64,000 bases of DNA, taken from the NCBI RefSeq assembly GCF_002257565.1, contig NZ_CP022736.1:3906001-3970000 (forward strand), read 5' to 3'. Within the stretch, counting starts at the first letter, position 1; each line of letters begins with the position of its first letter. This DNA is from Herbaspirillum sp. meg3. Lineage in GTDB: Bacteria; Pseudomonadota; Gammaproteobacteria; Burkholderiales; Burkholderiaceae_D. Below, in pieces: positions 9,988-18,131 of the stretch. The notes below the pieces were generated by a model, which had not been told where the DNA came from, did no database searches, and saw only the letters and a list, made by a program, of their open reading frames with translations. The position numbers and the translations under genes were made by a program.

Positions 9988-11298
9988 GTGATGAAAGTCA
10001 TCGTATTGGGAGCAGGCATCATCGGTACCGCGTCCGCGTGGTTTTTGAAGCGTGAAGGTTACGACGTTACCGTCATCGATCGCCAACCCGGCGCAGCGCA
10101 AGAAACCAGTTTCGCCAACGGCTGCCAGATCTCCGTATCGCACGCCGAGCCATGGGCCAATCCCTCCGCTCCGCTCAAAGTCCTGAAATGGCTGGGCAAG
10201 GAAGACGCCCCGCTGCTGTACCGCTTCCGCCCTGAATGGCTGCAATGGAAGTGGGCCGTCAACTTCCTGCGCGAATGTACGCCTGCGCGCACCGACGCCA
10301 ACATCCGCCAGATCGTCGCGCTGTGCGAATACAGCCGCCAGACACTGGTGGCCCTGCGCGCCGAAACCAATATCCAGTACGACCACCTGACCCGCGGCAT
10401 TCTGCATTTTTATACCGATGCCAAAGAATTTGAGCTGTCGCTGCCTGCTGCCAAGCTGATGCGCGACCTCGGTTGCCAACGCGACTCCATCAGTGCCGAA
10501 GAAGTCGTCAAGATCGAACCGGCACTGGCCAGCATCCGCGACAAAATCGTCGGCGGCGACTTTACCGCCAGCGACGAGTCGGGCGACGTCTACAAGCTGA
10601 CCACCGGTCTGGCGCAAAAGGCGGAAGACGCCGGCGTCGACTTCCAGTTCAACACCACCATCACGCGCCTGCTGACCGAAGGCACCGGCGCTGCCGCCAA
10701 GATCACCGGTGTGGAAGTCATTGACGGTGCTGGCCGCCACAAGATCCTGCGCGCCGACAAGTTCGTCGTCGCCATGGGCAGCTTCTCGGAGCCGCTGCTG
10801 CGTCCACTGGGTATCAATCTGCTGCTGTACCCGGGCAAGGGCTACTCGGCCACTTACAAGGTCACCAATCCGGATGCGGCGCCAACGGTTTCGCTGACCG
10901 ACGACGGCTACAAGCTGGTTGTCTCGCGCCTGGGCGACCGCCTGCGCGTGGCAGGCACCTGCGAGCTGAACGGCTACACCCGTGAACTGAACAACACCCG
11001 CTGCGATGCCATCACCCGCCGTACACGTGAGTTGTTCCCTGACGGTTGCGACTATGACAATCCGGTGTACTGGACTGGCCTGCGTCCGCTGACGCCGTCC
11101 AACATCCCTTACGTCGGCAAGACCAAGTTCAGCAACCTGTTCCTTAATACCGGCCACGGTACATTGGGCTGGACCATGGGCGCAGGTTCGGGCCGCGCGA
11201 TCGCAGAGATCATTGCCGGCCGTCAACCTGAAATCGACTTCGGCTTTACCGGCATGCCGCGCATCGCGCCAGGCAAGCTGGCGGCTCAGCCGGCATAA
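9988..11298 (+). CDS. dadA: D-amino acid dehydrogenase small subunit
   Basis: FAD-dependent membrane-associated dehydrogenase that oxidises D-amino acids (classically D-alanine) to the keto acid and ammonia, feeding electrons to quinones. 436 residues from the first possible start; the ATG at 9991 follows GTG at 9988 directly, and either is possible with the upstream AGGAGAA. The N-terminal dinucleotide fold is VIVLGAGIIGTASAWFLK, then TSFANGCQISVSHAEPWANP, which is diagnostic of DadA. The C-terminal FAD-contact block is NTGHGTLGWTMGAGSGRA. It stands alone, without the alanine racemase gene often found with it. A strong hairpin follows at 11333-11382. Confidence 0.94.
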   Translation: MMKVIVLGAGIIGTASAWFLKREGYDVTVIDRQPGAAQETSFANGCQISVSHAEPWANPSAPLKVLKWLGKEDAPLLYRFRPEWLQWKWAVNFLRECTPARTDANIRQIVALCEYSRQTLVALRAETNIQYDHLTRGILHFYTDAKEFELSLPAAKLMRDLGCQRDSISAEEVVKIEPALASIRDKIVGGDFTASDESGDVYKLTTGLAQKAEDAGVDFQFNTTITRLLTEGTGAAAKITGVEVIDGAGRHKILRADKFVVAMGSFSEPLLRPLGINLLLYPGKGYSATYKVTNPDAAPTVSLTDDGYKLVVSRLGDRLRVAGTCELNGYTRELNNTRCDAITRRTRELFPDGCDYDNPVYWTGLRPLTPSNIPYVGKTKFSNLFLNTGHGTLGWTMGAGSGRAIAEIIAGRQPEIDFGFTGMPRIAPGKLAAQPA

Positions 11299-11332
11299 GC
11301 GCCTTTCAACGCTTAACAACGTTTGCCCTCCT

Positions 11333-11388
11333 TATAGACCGGGTTCCGCCCCTTCCCCCTCCCATTCGGAACTCGGTCTATATTTTTA
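11333..11388 (+). terminator. Rho-independent-like terminator of dadA
   Basis: Arms TATAGACCGGGTTCCG (11333-11348) and CGGAACTCGGTCTATA (11367-11382) pair over 16 bp with one G:T-type mismatch. They enclose an 18-nt loop and are followed by TTTTTAC. Position fits the end of the dadA transcript. Confidence 0.75.
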
Positions 11389-11589
11389 CAATTCTTCACT
11401 GATCCACCGCAAAGCTGCCCAAATCGGCTTGGTGTAGAATCAGCCCCATCCATCGCGGCAACACTGCCGGATTTCCAGAATATTCAGCTAATAGTATTTA
11501 GCTACTACCGCATTGATATCGCGCTTACTGCGCTTATCTATGCATGATGGCAAGGCCTTATCAGCCGCCATCCTCATGAGGACATTGCA

Positions 11590-12492
11590 ATGAAGTGGGT
11601 TGTTGTCGGTATTTATCTGTTTTCCATCTTTTTCATCCATTTCCGCGGAAAGGTGAGACTGCCGTTTTTGCGGCAGTTCTTCGACCATTCCTCGATCATG
11701 GCGCCGATCAATCTGTTCATGTACGCCTTCTCGCGCGTGCCGGCAGTGCCGTATCCCCCGGCGAACAAGGATTTCCAGAACCTGCACTTGCTGGACGACA
11801 ACTGGGAAATCATCAAGGCCGAGGCCGTCAATCTGCAGAACATCTCCAAGATCAAGGCGGCGGAAAAAAATGACGACGCCGGCTTCAATTCTTTCTTCAA
11901 AGCCGGCTGGAAGCGTTTTTACCTGAAGTGGTACGACGCCAGTCATCCATCAGCCGAGCAGTTTTGCCCCAAGACCGTCGAGATCCTGCGCCAGATCCCT
12001 TGCGTCAAGGCAGCGATGTTCGCCGAACTGGCGCCGGGCGGCACGCTCAACCCACACCGCGATCCCTATGCCGGTTCGCTGCGCTATCACCTGGGCCTGG
12101 TAACGCCGAACGATGACCGCTGCTTCATTGAAGTCGACGGCCAACGTTATAGCTGGCGCGACGGCAAAAGTGTCGTGTTCGACGAGACCTTCATCCACTG
12201 GGCGCAAAACGGCGCCGACACCAACCGCATCATCCTGTTCTGCGATGTCGAACGTCCTTTGCGTTACGGCTGGGCCCAAGCCATCAACAAATGGCTCGGC
12301 AAGACCATGATGACCGCCGCCAGCTCGCCGAACGAAACCGGCGACCAGACCGGCCGCATCAACAAGCTGTTCCGCTTCGTCTGGCTTGCTGGCCAATATC
12401 GCCGCAAGTTCAAGAACTGGAATCGCAACGTTTATCGGGCAACCAAGTTCGGCCTGATCATCGCCGTGGCGCTCGCCATCATTTATCTGTAA
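11590..12492 (+). CDS. lpxO: LpxO-like lipid A hydroxylase (aspartyl/asparaginyl beta-hydroxylase family)
   Basis: Predicted Fe(II)/2-oxoglutarate dioxygenase that 2-hydroxylates an acyl chain of lipid A at the inner membrane. 300 residues, close to Salmonella LpxO. The iron-binding triad can be read as His156 and Asp158 in NPHRDP and His203 in FIHWAQN; the 2-oxoglutarate-binding Arg is in NRIILFCDVERP. Hydrophobic segments lie at the N-terminus (about 3-16) and at the C-terminus (about 287-300), consistent with membrane anchoring. The ATG follows ATGAGGACATTGCA, giving an AGGA ribosome-binding site. It is monocistronic. The family also contains soluble peptide hydroxylases, but the two membrane anchors favour lipid A. 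Confidence 0.85.
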   Translation: MKWVVVGIYLFSIFFIHFRGKVRLPFLRQFFDHSSIMAPINLFMYAFSRVPAVPYPPANKDFQNLHLLDDNWEIIKAEAVNLQNISKIKAAEKNDDAGFNSFFKAGWKRFYLKWYDASHPSAEQFCPKTVEILRQIPCVKAAMFAELAPGGTLNPHRDPYAGSLRYHLGLVTPNDDRCFIEVDGQRYSWRDGKSVVFDETFIHWAQNGADTNRIILFCDVERPLRYGWAQAINKWLGKTMMTAASSPNETGDQTGRINKLFRFVWLAGQYRRKFKNWNRNVYRATKFGLIIAVALAIIYL

Positions 12493-12766
12493 TTCTCTGC
12501 AGCTTCGGGCGCGTCGTACCTATCGCGGCGCGCCATCTCCTCAGCAATCCCTCCTTACAGCCTTCAAAAGCGAGTCCATCCGCAAGGCTTCTTGCACTTG
12601 CAAGGTACTTACGCGTTCCCGCTTTGAAATACGATACGTTCTGTCTCTCCATTTTCAAATAATATAAATAATAAATTGCTGCTTTGCTCTATCGTGAAGT
12701 CAGGTTCCCTTCTCATTGATTGAATTAAAACGATGAACTGATGTTGCACAGCGATGGCCTTTTATT

Positions 12767-12780
12767 TTTCCATACGGAAA
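12767..12780. promoter_or_regulatory. Palindrome TTTCC-N4-GGAAA, copy 1
   Basis: The palindrome TTTCC-ATAC-GGAAA has 5-bp arms. A near-identical element lies 110 bp downstream at 12877-12892. Two equally built sites in one gap suggest a dimeric repressor or activator; the protein is unknown. Confidence 0.35.
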
Positions 12781-12876
12781 TACAAAAATCGTCGACGTCA
12801 TTTCACATCGACAGAGCGCGAAGCGAGACGGTGAGTGCCAATATAGTGCGGGCAATGCGAGCGGTCACGACATAAA

Positions 12877-12892
12877 ATTTCCACTCGGAAAT
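12877..12892. promoter_or_regulatory. Palindrome ATTTCC-N4-GGAAAT, copy 2
   Basis: The palindrome ATTTCC-ACTC-GGAAAT has 6-bp arms and the same half-site and spacing as the element at 12767-12780. It lies about 220 bp upstream of the diguanylate cyclase start. Confidence 0.35.
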
Positions 12893-13111
12893 GAAAGAAA
12901 ATTATTCGCTTTGATTTTGCGTTACTCAATAGCTGTTACGCCAAGCTGCGTGTAAAATCCCGTGATTCCCCCGGCTTGATTCATGGCTTGATTCTTGCGT
13001 AATGACCTTATGCATTCTATGAATGGTAAAGCCAACGAGAACTCGTTGATGAGTTCCACAGAGTACCCACTAGACATAGAATAATGTGCTCACGCAGGAG
13101 TCGACATCCGG

Positions 13112-14152
13112 ATGATGAAACTGCTTCTAAAGAACCTGACTGATATCACGGCACAACGTGAGAACACGCGTCTTGCCGGCTCCGTCATCACCGCGCTGTA
13201 TCAGCTGACCAAGGTCCACCAGATTCGCGTGCACGATATTTTCTCCCTGCGCGAAGAGCTCTTCGTCCAGGAAAAAATGTTTCTCGACGAAGGCCGCCTG
13301 AGCACCATCGCCGAACACACCGACGACGACCCCAAAGAACCACTGAGCAACTTCCCCGCTATTGCGGAATGCATGCGCCAGCACAAGAACGAACACTATG
13401 TCGTCGACAGTGACGGCACGCACGTGCTGTGGCTGCCGGTGTGGTTGCACGGCAAAGTCAATACCTGCATCGAGATCCGTCATCCGCATGCCTACGATGT
13501 TGCGATGCGTGAATTGATCGACGGCGTCTTTGCCATTTACTGCAACTATCAGAGCTTGCTCGATTACAGCGAGCGCGATGCGCTGACCGGCCTGTTCAAC
13601 CGCAAGACCTTCGACGAACAATTCTCGCGTCACGCCTTCGCCATCGCGCCGCATGAGGCGCATTCGGTCGACAATAACGAACGTCGCCATTCCGGCAACG
13701 CCAAATCGCATTGGCTGGCCGTCGTCGATATCGACCACTTCAAGCAGGTCAACGATCAGTACGGCCACCTCTACGGTGACGAAGTGTTGATCCTGGTCGC
13801 CAATATCCTGCGCACTTCGTTCCGCTCGCATGACCGCATCTTCCGTTTCGGCGGCGAAGAATTCGTCATACTGCTGCGCTCGACCACGCTGGACGATGCG
13901 CGCAAGATCTTCGATCGCTTCCGTCAGCATGTTCAGGATTATGACTTCCCGCAGGTCGGCAATGTCACCGTCAGCCTCGGCTTCGTCAATATCTCGCATG
14001 AAACGCCGGTGGTGATTCTCGGCCATGCCGATCAGGCTCTGTACCATGCCAAGGAAAATGGCCGCAATCGCATCTGCTATTACGATGAACTGGTGACTTC
14101 CGGCGTGCTCAGTCCGGAAATTTCCACGAATGACATCGTCGAATTTTTCTAA
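13112..14152 (+). CDS. Diguanylate cyclase (GGDEF domain)
   Basis: Makes cyclic di-GMP from two GTP. 346 residues. The catalytic loop is FRFGGEEFVILL (GGEEF at about 247-251), and the preceding RSHD (238-241) matches the RxxD product-inhibition I-site, so both activity and feedback look intact. VVDIDHFKQVNDQYGH and DALTGLFNRKTF are the other GGDEF landmarks. Residues 1-150 form a soluble N-terminal sensor region with no recognisable PAS signature and no membrane segment. There is no EAL domain. The start is one of two adjacent ATGs behind CAGGAG. It is monocistronic and isolated by about 620 bp upstream. Confidence 0.93.
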   Translation: MMKLLLKNLTDITAQRENTRLAGSVITALYQLTKVHQIRVHDIFSLREELFVQEKMFLDEGRLSTIAEHTDDDPKEPLSNFPAIAECMRQHKNEHYVVDSDGTHVLWLPVWLHGKVNTCIEIRHPHAYDVAMRELIDGVFAIYCNYQSLLDYSERDALTGLFNRKTFDEQFSRHAFAIAPHEAHSVDNNERRHSGNAKSHWLAVVDIDHFKQVNDQYGHLYGDEVLILVANILRTSFRSHDRIFRFGGEEFVILLRSTTLDDARKIFDRFRQHVQDYDFPQVGNVTVSLGFVNISHETPVVILGHADQALYHAKENGRNRICYYDELVTSGVLSPEISTNDIVEFF

Positions 14153-14302
14153 TTCCCCTGCCTGTTTTTTGATTTTTAAAAGACCGCCGCCAGGTCATGC
14201 ATCTGTTGCATAACCTGTGCAAAACCATGCTGTAAAAGCATGGGACATCCCCTGCGCAGTTCCGTAAGATTCTTTCGTGCCAGAACCACAACGCAAAACG
14301 AA

Positions 14303-14317
14303 TGGCACGCAAGTCGC
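14303..14317 (+). promoter_or_regulatory. Sigma-54-like element upstream of the asparaginase gene
   Basis: TGGCAC-N5-TCGC keeps the invariant GG-N10-GC spacing of -24/-12 promoters, with one deviation in the -12 half (TCGC for TTGC). It lies about 70 bp before the asparaginase start, which would fit nitrogen control. No enhancer site was identified, so this is tentative. Confidence 0.3.
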
Positions 14318-14385
14318 CGTCGTGCGCACTATCCGGCACGACGGCGGGACCATCTAATGATCTTACGATTGCTCAGGAGACCTTC

Positions 14386-15456
14386 ATGCAACACCAGAAG
14401 CTGAAACAACTCGGTGGCGTACTGCTGCTGTCCGCCGCCATGTCGCTGTCCGCACAGGCACAAGAAAAGAAAGCCAACGTCGTCGTCATCGGCACAGGCG
14501 GCACCATTGCCGGCGCAGGCGCGTCCAGCGTGAATACCGCAGCCTATCAATCGGCCGTCGTGCCGGTCGACAAGATCATTGCCGCCGTTCCTGAGATTTC
14601 GAAGATCGCCAACGTACGCGGCGAACAAATCTTCCAGATCGGCAGTGAAAGCTTCAACGACGAGCGCCTGCTGAAACTGGGCAAGCGCGTCTCCGAACTG
14701 CTCAAACAAAGTGACGTCGACGGCATCGTGATCACCCACGGCACCGATACGATCGAAGAAACCGCTTACTTCCTCAATCTGACGCTGAAGAGCGACAAGC
14801 CTGTCGTGGTGGTCGGTTCCATGCGTCCGGGTACGGCGCTGGGCGCTGACGGTGCGCTGAACCTGTATGACGCCGTGCTGGTTGCATCCAGCAAGGACGC
14901 GGCAGGCAAAGGCACGCTGGTTGTCATGAACGACGAAATCCATTCCGGCCGCGACGTCACCAAGAGCAACTCCTTCAAGGTCGAAACCTTCCGCTCGGCA
15001 TACGGCCCGCTGGGTTACGTGGTCGAAGGCAAGCTGATGTTCTACCGTTTGCCGGCACGTCCGCACACCACGCAAACCGAGTTCGATATCGACAAGATCA
15101 ACAGCCTGCCGCGCGTGGACATTGCCTACAACTACGGCAACGTCAGCCGCGCAGCGTATGACGCCTTCGTCACTGCCGGCGCCAAGGCCATCATCCATGA
15201 CGGCACCGGCAACGGCAGCGTCGCAGAACAGATCGTGCCTGTCCTGCAGGAAGTGCGCAGCAAAGGCCTGCAAGTGGTCCGCGCAACACGCACCGGCAGC
15301 GGCGTCGTGATCCGCAATGGCGAACAGAACGACGACAAGTTTGACTGGGTTGTCACCGACGATCAGAACGCACAGAAGGCCCGTATCCTGACTGCGCTGG
15401 CACTGACCAAGACCAACGACAGCAAGGAACTGCAAAAGATCTTGTGGAAGTATTGA
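14386..15456 (+). CDS. Type II (periplasmic) L-asparaginase / glutaminase-asparaginase
   Basis: Hydrolyses asparagine (and often glutamine) to aspartate and ammonia in the periplasm. 356 residues from the chosen ATG at 14386, which has a CAGGAGA ribosome-binding site and gives a clean signal peptide ending at AQAQ; a longer in-frame extension lacks a signal. The two catalytic threonine motifs are visible: VVIGTGGTIAGAG near the N-terminus and ITHGTDTIEETAYFL. Later landmarks are MRPGTALGADGALNLYDAV and DGTGNGSV. Together with dadA it suggests scavenging of amino-group nitrogen. A bidirectional terminator follows at 15532-15565. Asparaginase is firm; the asparagine versus glutamine preference is not known. 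Confidence 0.93.
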   Translation: MQHQKLKQLGGVLLLSAAMSLSAQAQEKKANVVVIGTGGTIAGAGASSVNTAAYQSAVVPVDKIIAAVPEISKIANVRGEQIFQIGSESFNDERLLKLGKRVSELLKQSDVDGIVITHGTDTIEETAYFLNLTLKSDKPVVVVGSMRPGTALGADGALNLYDAVLVASSKDAAGKGTLVVMNDEIHSGRDVTKSNSFKVETFRSAYGPLGYVVEGKLMFYRLPARPHTTQTEFDIDKINSLPRVDIAYNYGNVSRAAYDAFVTAGAKAIIHDGTGNGSVAEQIVPVLQEVRSKGLQVVRATRTGSGVVIRNGEQNDDKFDWVVTDDQNAQKARILTALALTKTNDSKELQKILWKY

Positions 15457-15531
15457 TAGCGGATCGTCGTACCAAATTTACTGTGTGACCTTTGGAGGTA
15501 ATCTCTGTAGTTCATTTCTGCAGCAGTAAAT

Positions 15532-15565
15532 AAAAAGCCGTTCAGTGCAAACTGAACGGCTTTTT
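15532..15565. terminator. Bidirectional terminator between asparaginase and DedA genes
   Basis: A perfect 15-bp stem (AAAAAGCCGTTCAGT and ACTGAACGGCTTTTT) with a GCAA loop lies between two convergent genes. The A tract on one side and T tract on the other allow it to serve both strands. Confidence 0.9.
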
Positions 15566-15590
15566 TCTTTGTGCGGCTGAAGCAGGATCG

Positions 15591-16232
15591 TTATCTGGAC
15601 TTCATGCGCTGGCGCAGATAGCCGATCACGCCCGGCAAAATCGACAGCACCACGATCGCCAGAATCAGCAGGCTGAGATTCTGCTTCACCACCGGCAGAT
15701 TGCCGAAGAAGTAACCCGCATACGAAAAACTCGCCACCCACAAAATCCCGCCGATCACGTTGTAGGTGAAGAAGCGCGGATACGTCATTGCGCCGACGCC
15801 GGCAACGAAGGGCGCAAAGGTGCGCACGATAGGCGCGAAACGGGCAATGATCACGGTCTTGCCGCCATGGCGCTCATAGAAGGCATGGGTTTTATCCAGA
15901 TACTCGCGCTTGAATATCCTTGAGTTGGGATTGTCGAACACCTTCAGCCCGATGGCCTTGCCGATCTGATAGTTCACGCTGTCGCCGAGGATGGCGGCAA
16001 CGATCAGCGTCAGCACCATCAGATGGATGTCGAAGGCGCCGGTGGCGGCAATCGCTCCGGTGACGAACAACAATGAATCTCCCGGCAGGATAGGCGTAAC
16101 CACCAGACCGGTTTCGGCAAAGATGATCAGAAACAGAATCAGAAACAGCCATGGACCGTAGGAAGCAGCCAGCTCGGTCAGATGGCGATCAATGTGAACG
16201 ATGAAGTCAATCAGAAACAGGAAAAAATCCAT
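15591..16232 (-). CDS. DedA family inner-membrane protein
   Basis: Polytopic membrane protein of the DedA superfamily (VTT domain), whose members affect membrane lipid carrier recycling and proton-motive force. 213 residues from the ATG at 16232; an upstream TTG at 16256 would add 8 residues. Family landmarks are AETGLVVTPILPGDSLLFVTG and the re-entrant motif RFAPIVRTFAPFVAGVG with its conserved arginines. GDSVNYQIGKAIG is the typical acidic/glycine loop. It is convergent with the asparaginase gene and separated from it by a bidirectional terminator. The specific physiological substrate is not known. Confidence 0.92.
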   Translation of the reverse strand: MDFFLFLIDFIVHIDRHLTELAASYGPWLFLILFLIIFAETGLVVTPILPGDSLLFVTGAIAATGAFDIHLMVLTLIVAAILGDSVNYQIGKAIGLKVFDNPNSRIFKREYLDKTHAFYERHGGKTVIIARFAPIVRTFAPFVAGVGAMTYPRFFTYNVIGGILWVASFSYAGYFFGNLPVVKQNLSLLILAIVVLSILPGVIGYLRQRMKSR

Positions 16233-16355
16233 GAAGCCCGCCAGAAAGAGGAACAAGGGAAAACGCGCATTGTACCAATAGACGCTTTCCCGTCCCTTAA
16301 TCCGGCAGTGAAGATATTTGCAAGAATAACTCCTCTATCGTTTCATCACTGCGCA

Positions 16356-17549
16356 TCACGGCGAAAATTGTTTATACAATTTACCGGCGATATCAAACAA
16401 GGCGTCGTTGGCTTTGGCGCTGGAGATGTTGGTGACCACCACCATGGCAAAGTCTTTTTCGGGACTGAACCAGATATGCGCCAGATTTTTCTGGTTGGAG
16501 CCACCGTGGAAAACCAACGGCTGCGGCGACCAGTCGGTCGTTGCAATCACCCAGCCCAGCGCGTATTTGCCGCTGGAGGGCGTTCCTGGTTCTGGATTTC
16601 TTGCCGAGGGCATGTCCACTACCGCCGTATGCAGGAGCTTCAGCGTTTCGGGTTTCAACAAGGCGGGCGCATGCTTTCCTTGGCCGGCATTCCAACCTGC
16701 CCAACGCGCGAAGTCCAGTACCGACATATGGGCCATACCAGCTGGGCCAATGATTTGCGGATTGTCGTCGCCCGGCCCGGCCATGAAGGCCTTGATATTG
16801 CCGTCGTCGAGAATGCCATGACCCAGTGCCGCGTCGATCCGGCCCGGACTGGCCTGCGAACCCAGACCGGCGGTCTTCAGTTCCAGCGGATCAAAGATCC
16901 ACTCGCGGATCAGTTCGTCCCAACTCTTTTTGGCGACGCGTTCGATCATCGCGCCTGCCACCGTATAGCCCATGTTGGAATAAGCGAAGCGTTGTCCCGG
17001 CGCAGCCTGCAAGGGCTTGGTCATCCATTGTTCGAGCAGCCAGTAGCGCAAGTCGTCGAGATTGCCCTCTTCGAACGTGGACTTGGCCAGCAGCTCGATG
17101 AACTCGGCGTTATCGGCGGGAATACCGGAGGTATGCGACAACAACTGACTGATCGTGATAGTGCGGAAACCCGCATCCATGTTCGGCGCCAGCTCGGGAA
17201 AGACCTCACCGATGGTGGTCGTCCACTGCATCTGGCCGCGGTCTACCAATATCGCGGCCAGCGTCGCCGTAAATGCCTTGGTATCCGAGCCGATATGAAA
17301 ACGGTCATTCACCGTCACCGGAATGCCGGAACCGAACTTGCGCTCGCCGACCGCACCGACACTGATGACCTTGCCGTCTTTGACCACGGCAGCCGCCACC
17401 GCCGGCAAACGATACTGCTCCAGATACGGTTTCAGCATGTCGTCCAGCGATGTCTGTGCAGTGGACAGAGAGGGCATTGCAGCAATGAAAGACAACAAGG
17501 CTGCGCGACCGATGAGTTTGCGCAGCCCGCTCTTGTTAAATAGAGACAT
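16356..17549 (-). CDS. Serine beta-lactamase-fold hydrolase (peptidase S12 family), exported
   Basis: 397 residues with an N-terminal signal peptide (cleavage near STAQ). The active-site tetrad is SDTK (Ser88-Lys91, SxxK), followed by Tyr190-Ser-Asn (YxN) and His348-Gly-Gly where class C beta-lactamases carry KTG. This layout is typical of EstB-like esterases, DD-peptidases and related S12 hydrolases rather than true AmpC. It is expected to act in the periplasm on an ester or peptide; the substrate is unknown. It lies about 120 bp upstream of dedA on the same strand. No ampR-type regulator is adjacent. Confidence 0.87.
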   Translation of the reverse strand: MSLFNKSGLRKLIGRAALLSFIAAMPSLSTAQTSLDDMLKPYLEQYRLPAVAAAVVKDGKVISVGAVGERKFGSGIPVTVNDRFHIGSDTKAFTATLAAILVDRGQMQWTTTIGEVFPELAPNMDAGFRTITISQLLSHTSGIPADNAEFIELLAKSTFEEGNLDDLRYWLLEQWMTKPLQAAPGQRFAYSNMGYTVAGAMIERVAKKSWDELIREWIFDPLELKTAGLGSQASPGRIDAALGHGILDDGNIKAFMAGPGDDNPQIIGPAGMAHMSVLDFARWAGWNAGQGKHAPALLKPETLKLLHTAVVDMPSARNPEPGTPSSGKYALGWVIATTDWSPQPLVFHGGSNQKNLAHIWFSPEKDFAMVVVTNISSAKANDALFDIAGKLYKQFSP

Positions 17550-17733
17550 GAAGCTCCCTGAATTGTGTGGAGGTATTTTTTACCGAGAGGGTACACGATC
17601 CCGGCCATCGATGTCTCGCCGGAACCAGACTTACAAGCGCCTACACAAACTTACTCTTCTTTACCGCCCCCGCCTATCAACGTCCGCCAAGCCCGGTCGA
17701 TATACCACTTGTCTGCACACAGGGAGACACACC

Positions 17734-17832
17734 ATGAGCGAATTCGATCTGATCGTCTATGGCGGCTTTGGCGTCGTGAGCATCGCGCTCGCGGCATTGG
17801 CGACGGCGCCTGTGGCCGTCATGTGGGGATAA
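17734..17832 (+). CDS. Putative 32-residue single-span membrane protein
   Basis: A microprotein beginning MSEFDLIVYGGFGVVSIAL and ending in PVAVMWG. Almost the whole length after residue 6 is hydrophobic with small residues, i.e. one transmembrane helix. The ATG has an upstream GGGAGA ribosome-binding site. A second small ORF begins 20 bp after the stop. I do not recognise the family; comparable tiny membrane proteins often stabilise larger complexes, but no partner can be named. Confidence 0.45.
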   Translation: MSEFDLIVYGGFGVVSIALAALATAPVAVMWG

Positions 17833-17852
17833 GGGGAGTACAGGAGATGAAC

Positions 17853-18131
17853 ATGCGACTCAAAATGATCGTGGGGCTGAGCGCCGCATTCTTGTTTTTA
17901 CTGATGGCATTCGCCACGCATTACAAAATCCGTCTGGAACAACTGGAGCAAAGCACCGGCATCCTGGAACTACTGGCCGCAGTTATTCCATTGTTGAGCC
18001 TCGTGCTGGCGAGCTGCTTCAATCGCACGCCTGCACAGCAAGCCGGCAAAGACCAGGCCACGCATCGGGCTACACGTCAGGTCACACATCAGGCAGGCCG
18101 TCGCCGGCAAGAATCATCTGCGCGGCGCTGA
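17853..18131 (+). CDS. Putative small membrane protein with charged tail
   Basis: 92 residues from the ATG at 17853, which sits 6 bp after AGGAG; an ATG at 17847 abuts the Shine-Dalgarno and is less likely. A first hydrophobic segment (MIVGLSAAFLFLLMAF) is followed by a short polar helix, a second hydrophobic stretch (GILELLAAVIPLLSLVLAS), and an Arg/Gln/Thr-rich tail. The last 50 bp overlap the 3' end of the convergent GntR gene, so the tail sequence may be constrained by the other strand. Function unknown; it is probably co-expressed with the 32-residue ORF. Confidence 0.45.
   Translation: MRLKMIVGLSAAFLFLLMAFATHYKIRLEQLEQSTGILELLAAVIPLLSLVLASCFNRTPAQQAGKDQATHRATRQVTHQAGRRRQESSARR

Larger units (their letters stand above)
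12493..13111. other. Gene-free interval between lpxO and the diguanylate cyclase
   Basis: About 620 bp, locally AT-rich, with no credible coding region or tRNA. It contains two similar palindromes of the form TTTCC-N4-GGAAA (listed separately) and a short inverted repeat GAACTC-N6-GAGTTC at 13039-13056, just before the cyclase. The length and content suggest regulatory DNA or an unrecognised small RNA. Confidence 0.5.

Noticed and set aside
9934..11319. A 461-codon minus-strand frame opposite dadA
   Set aside because: Shadow of dadA. The DadA motifs on the + strand are unambiguous.
16356..17549. Call as an AmpC-type beta-lactamase resistance gene
   Set aside because: The third active-site box is HGG, not KTG, and no ampR is present. 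Generic S12 hydrolase is safer.
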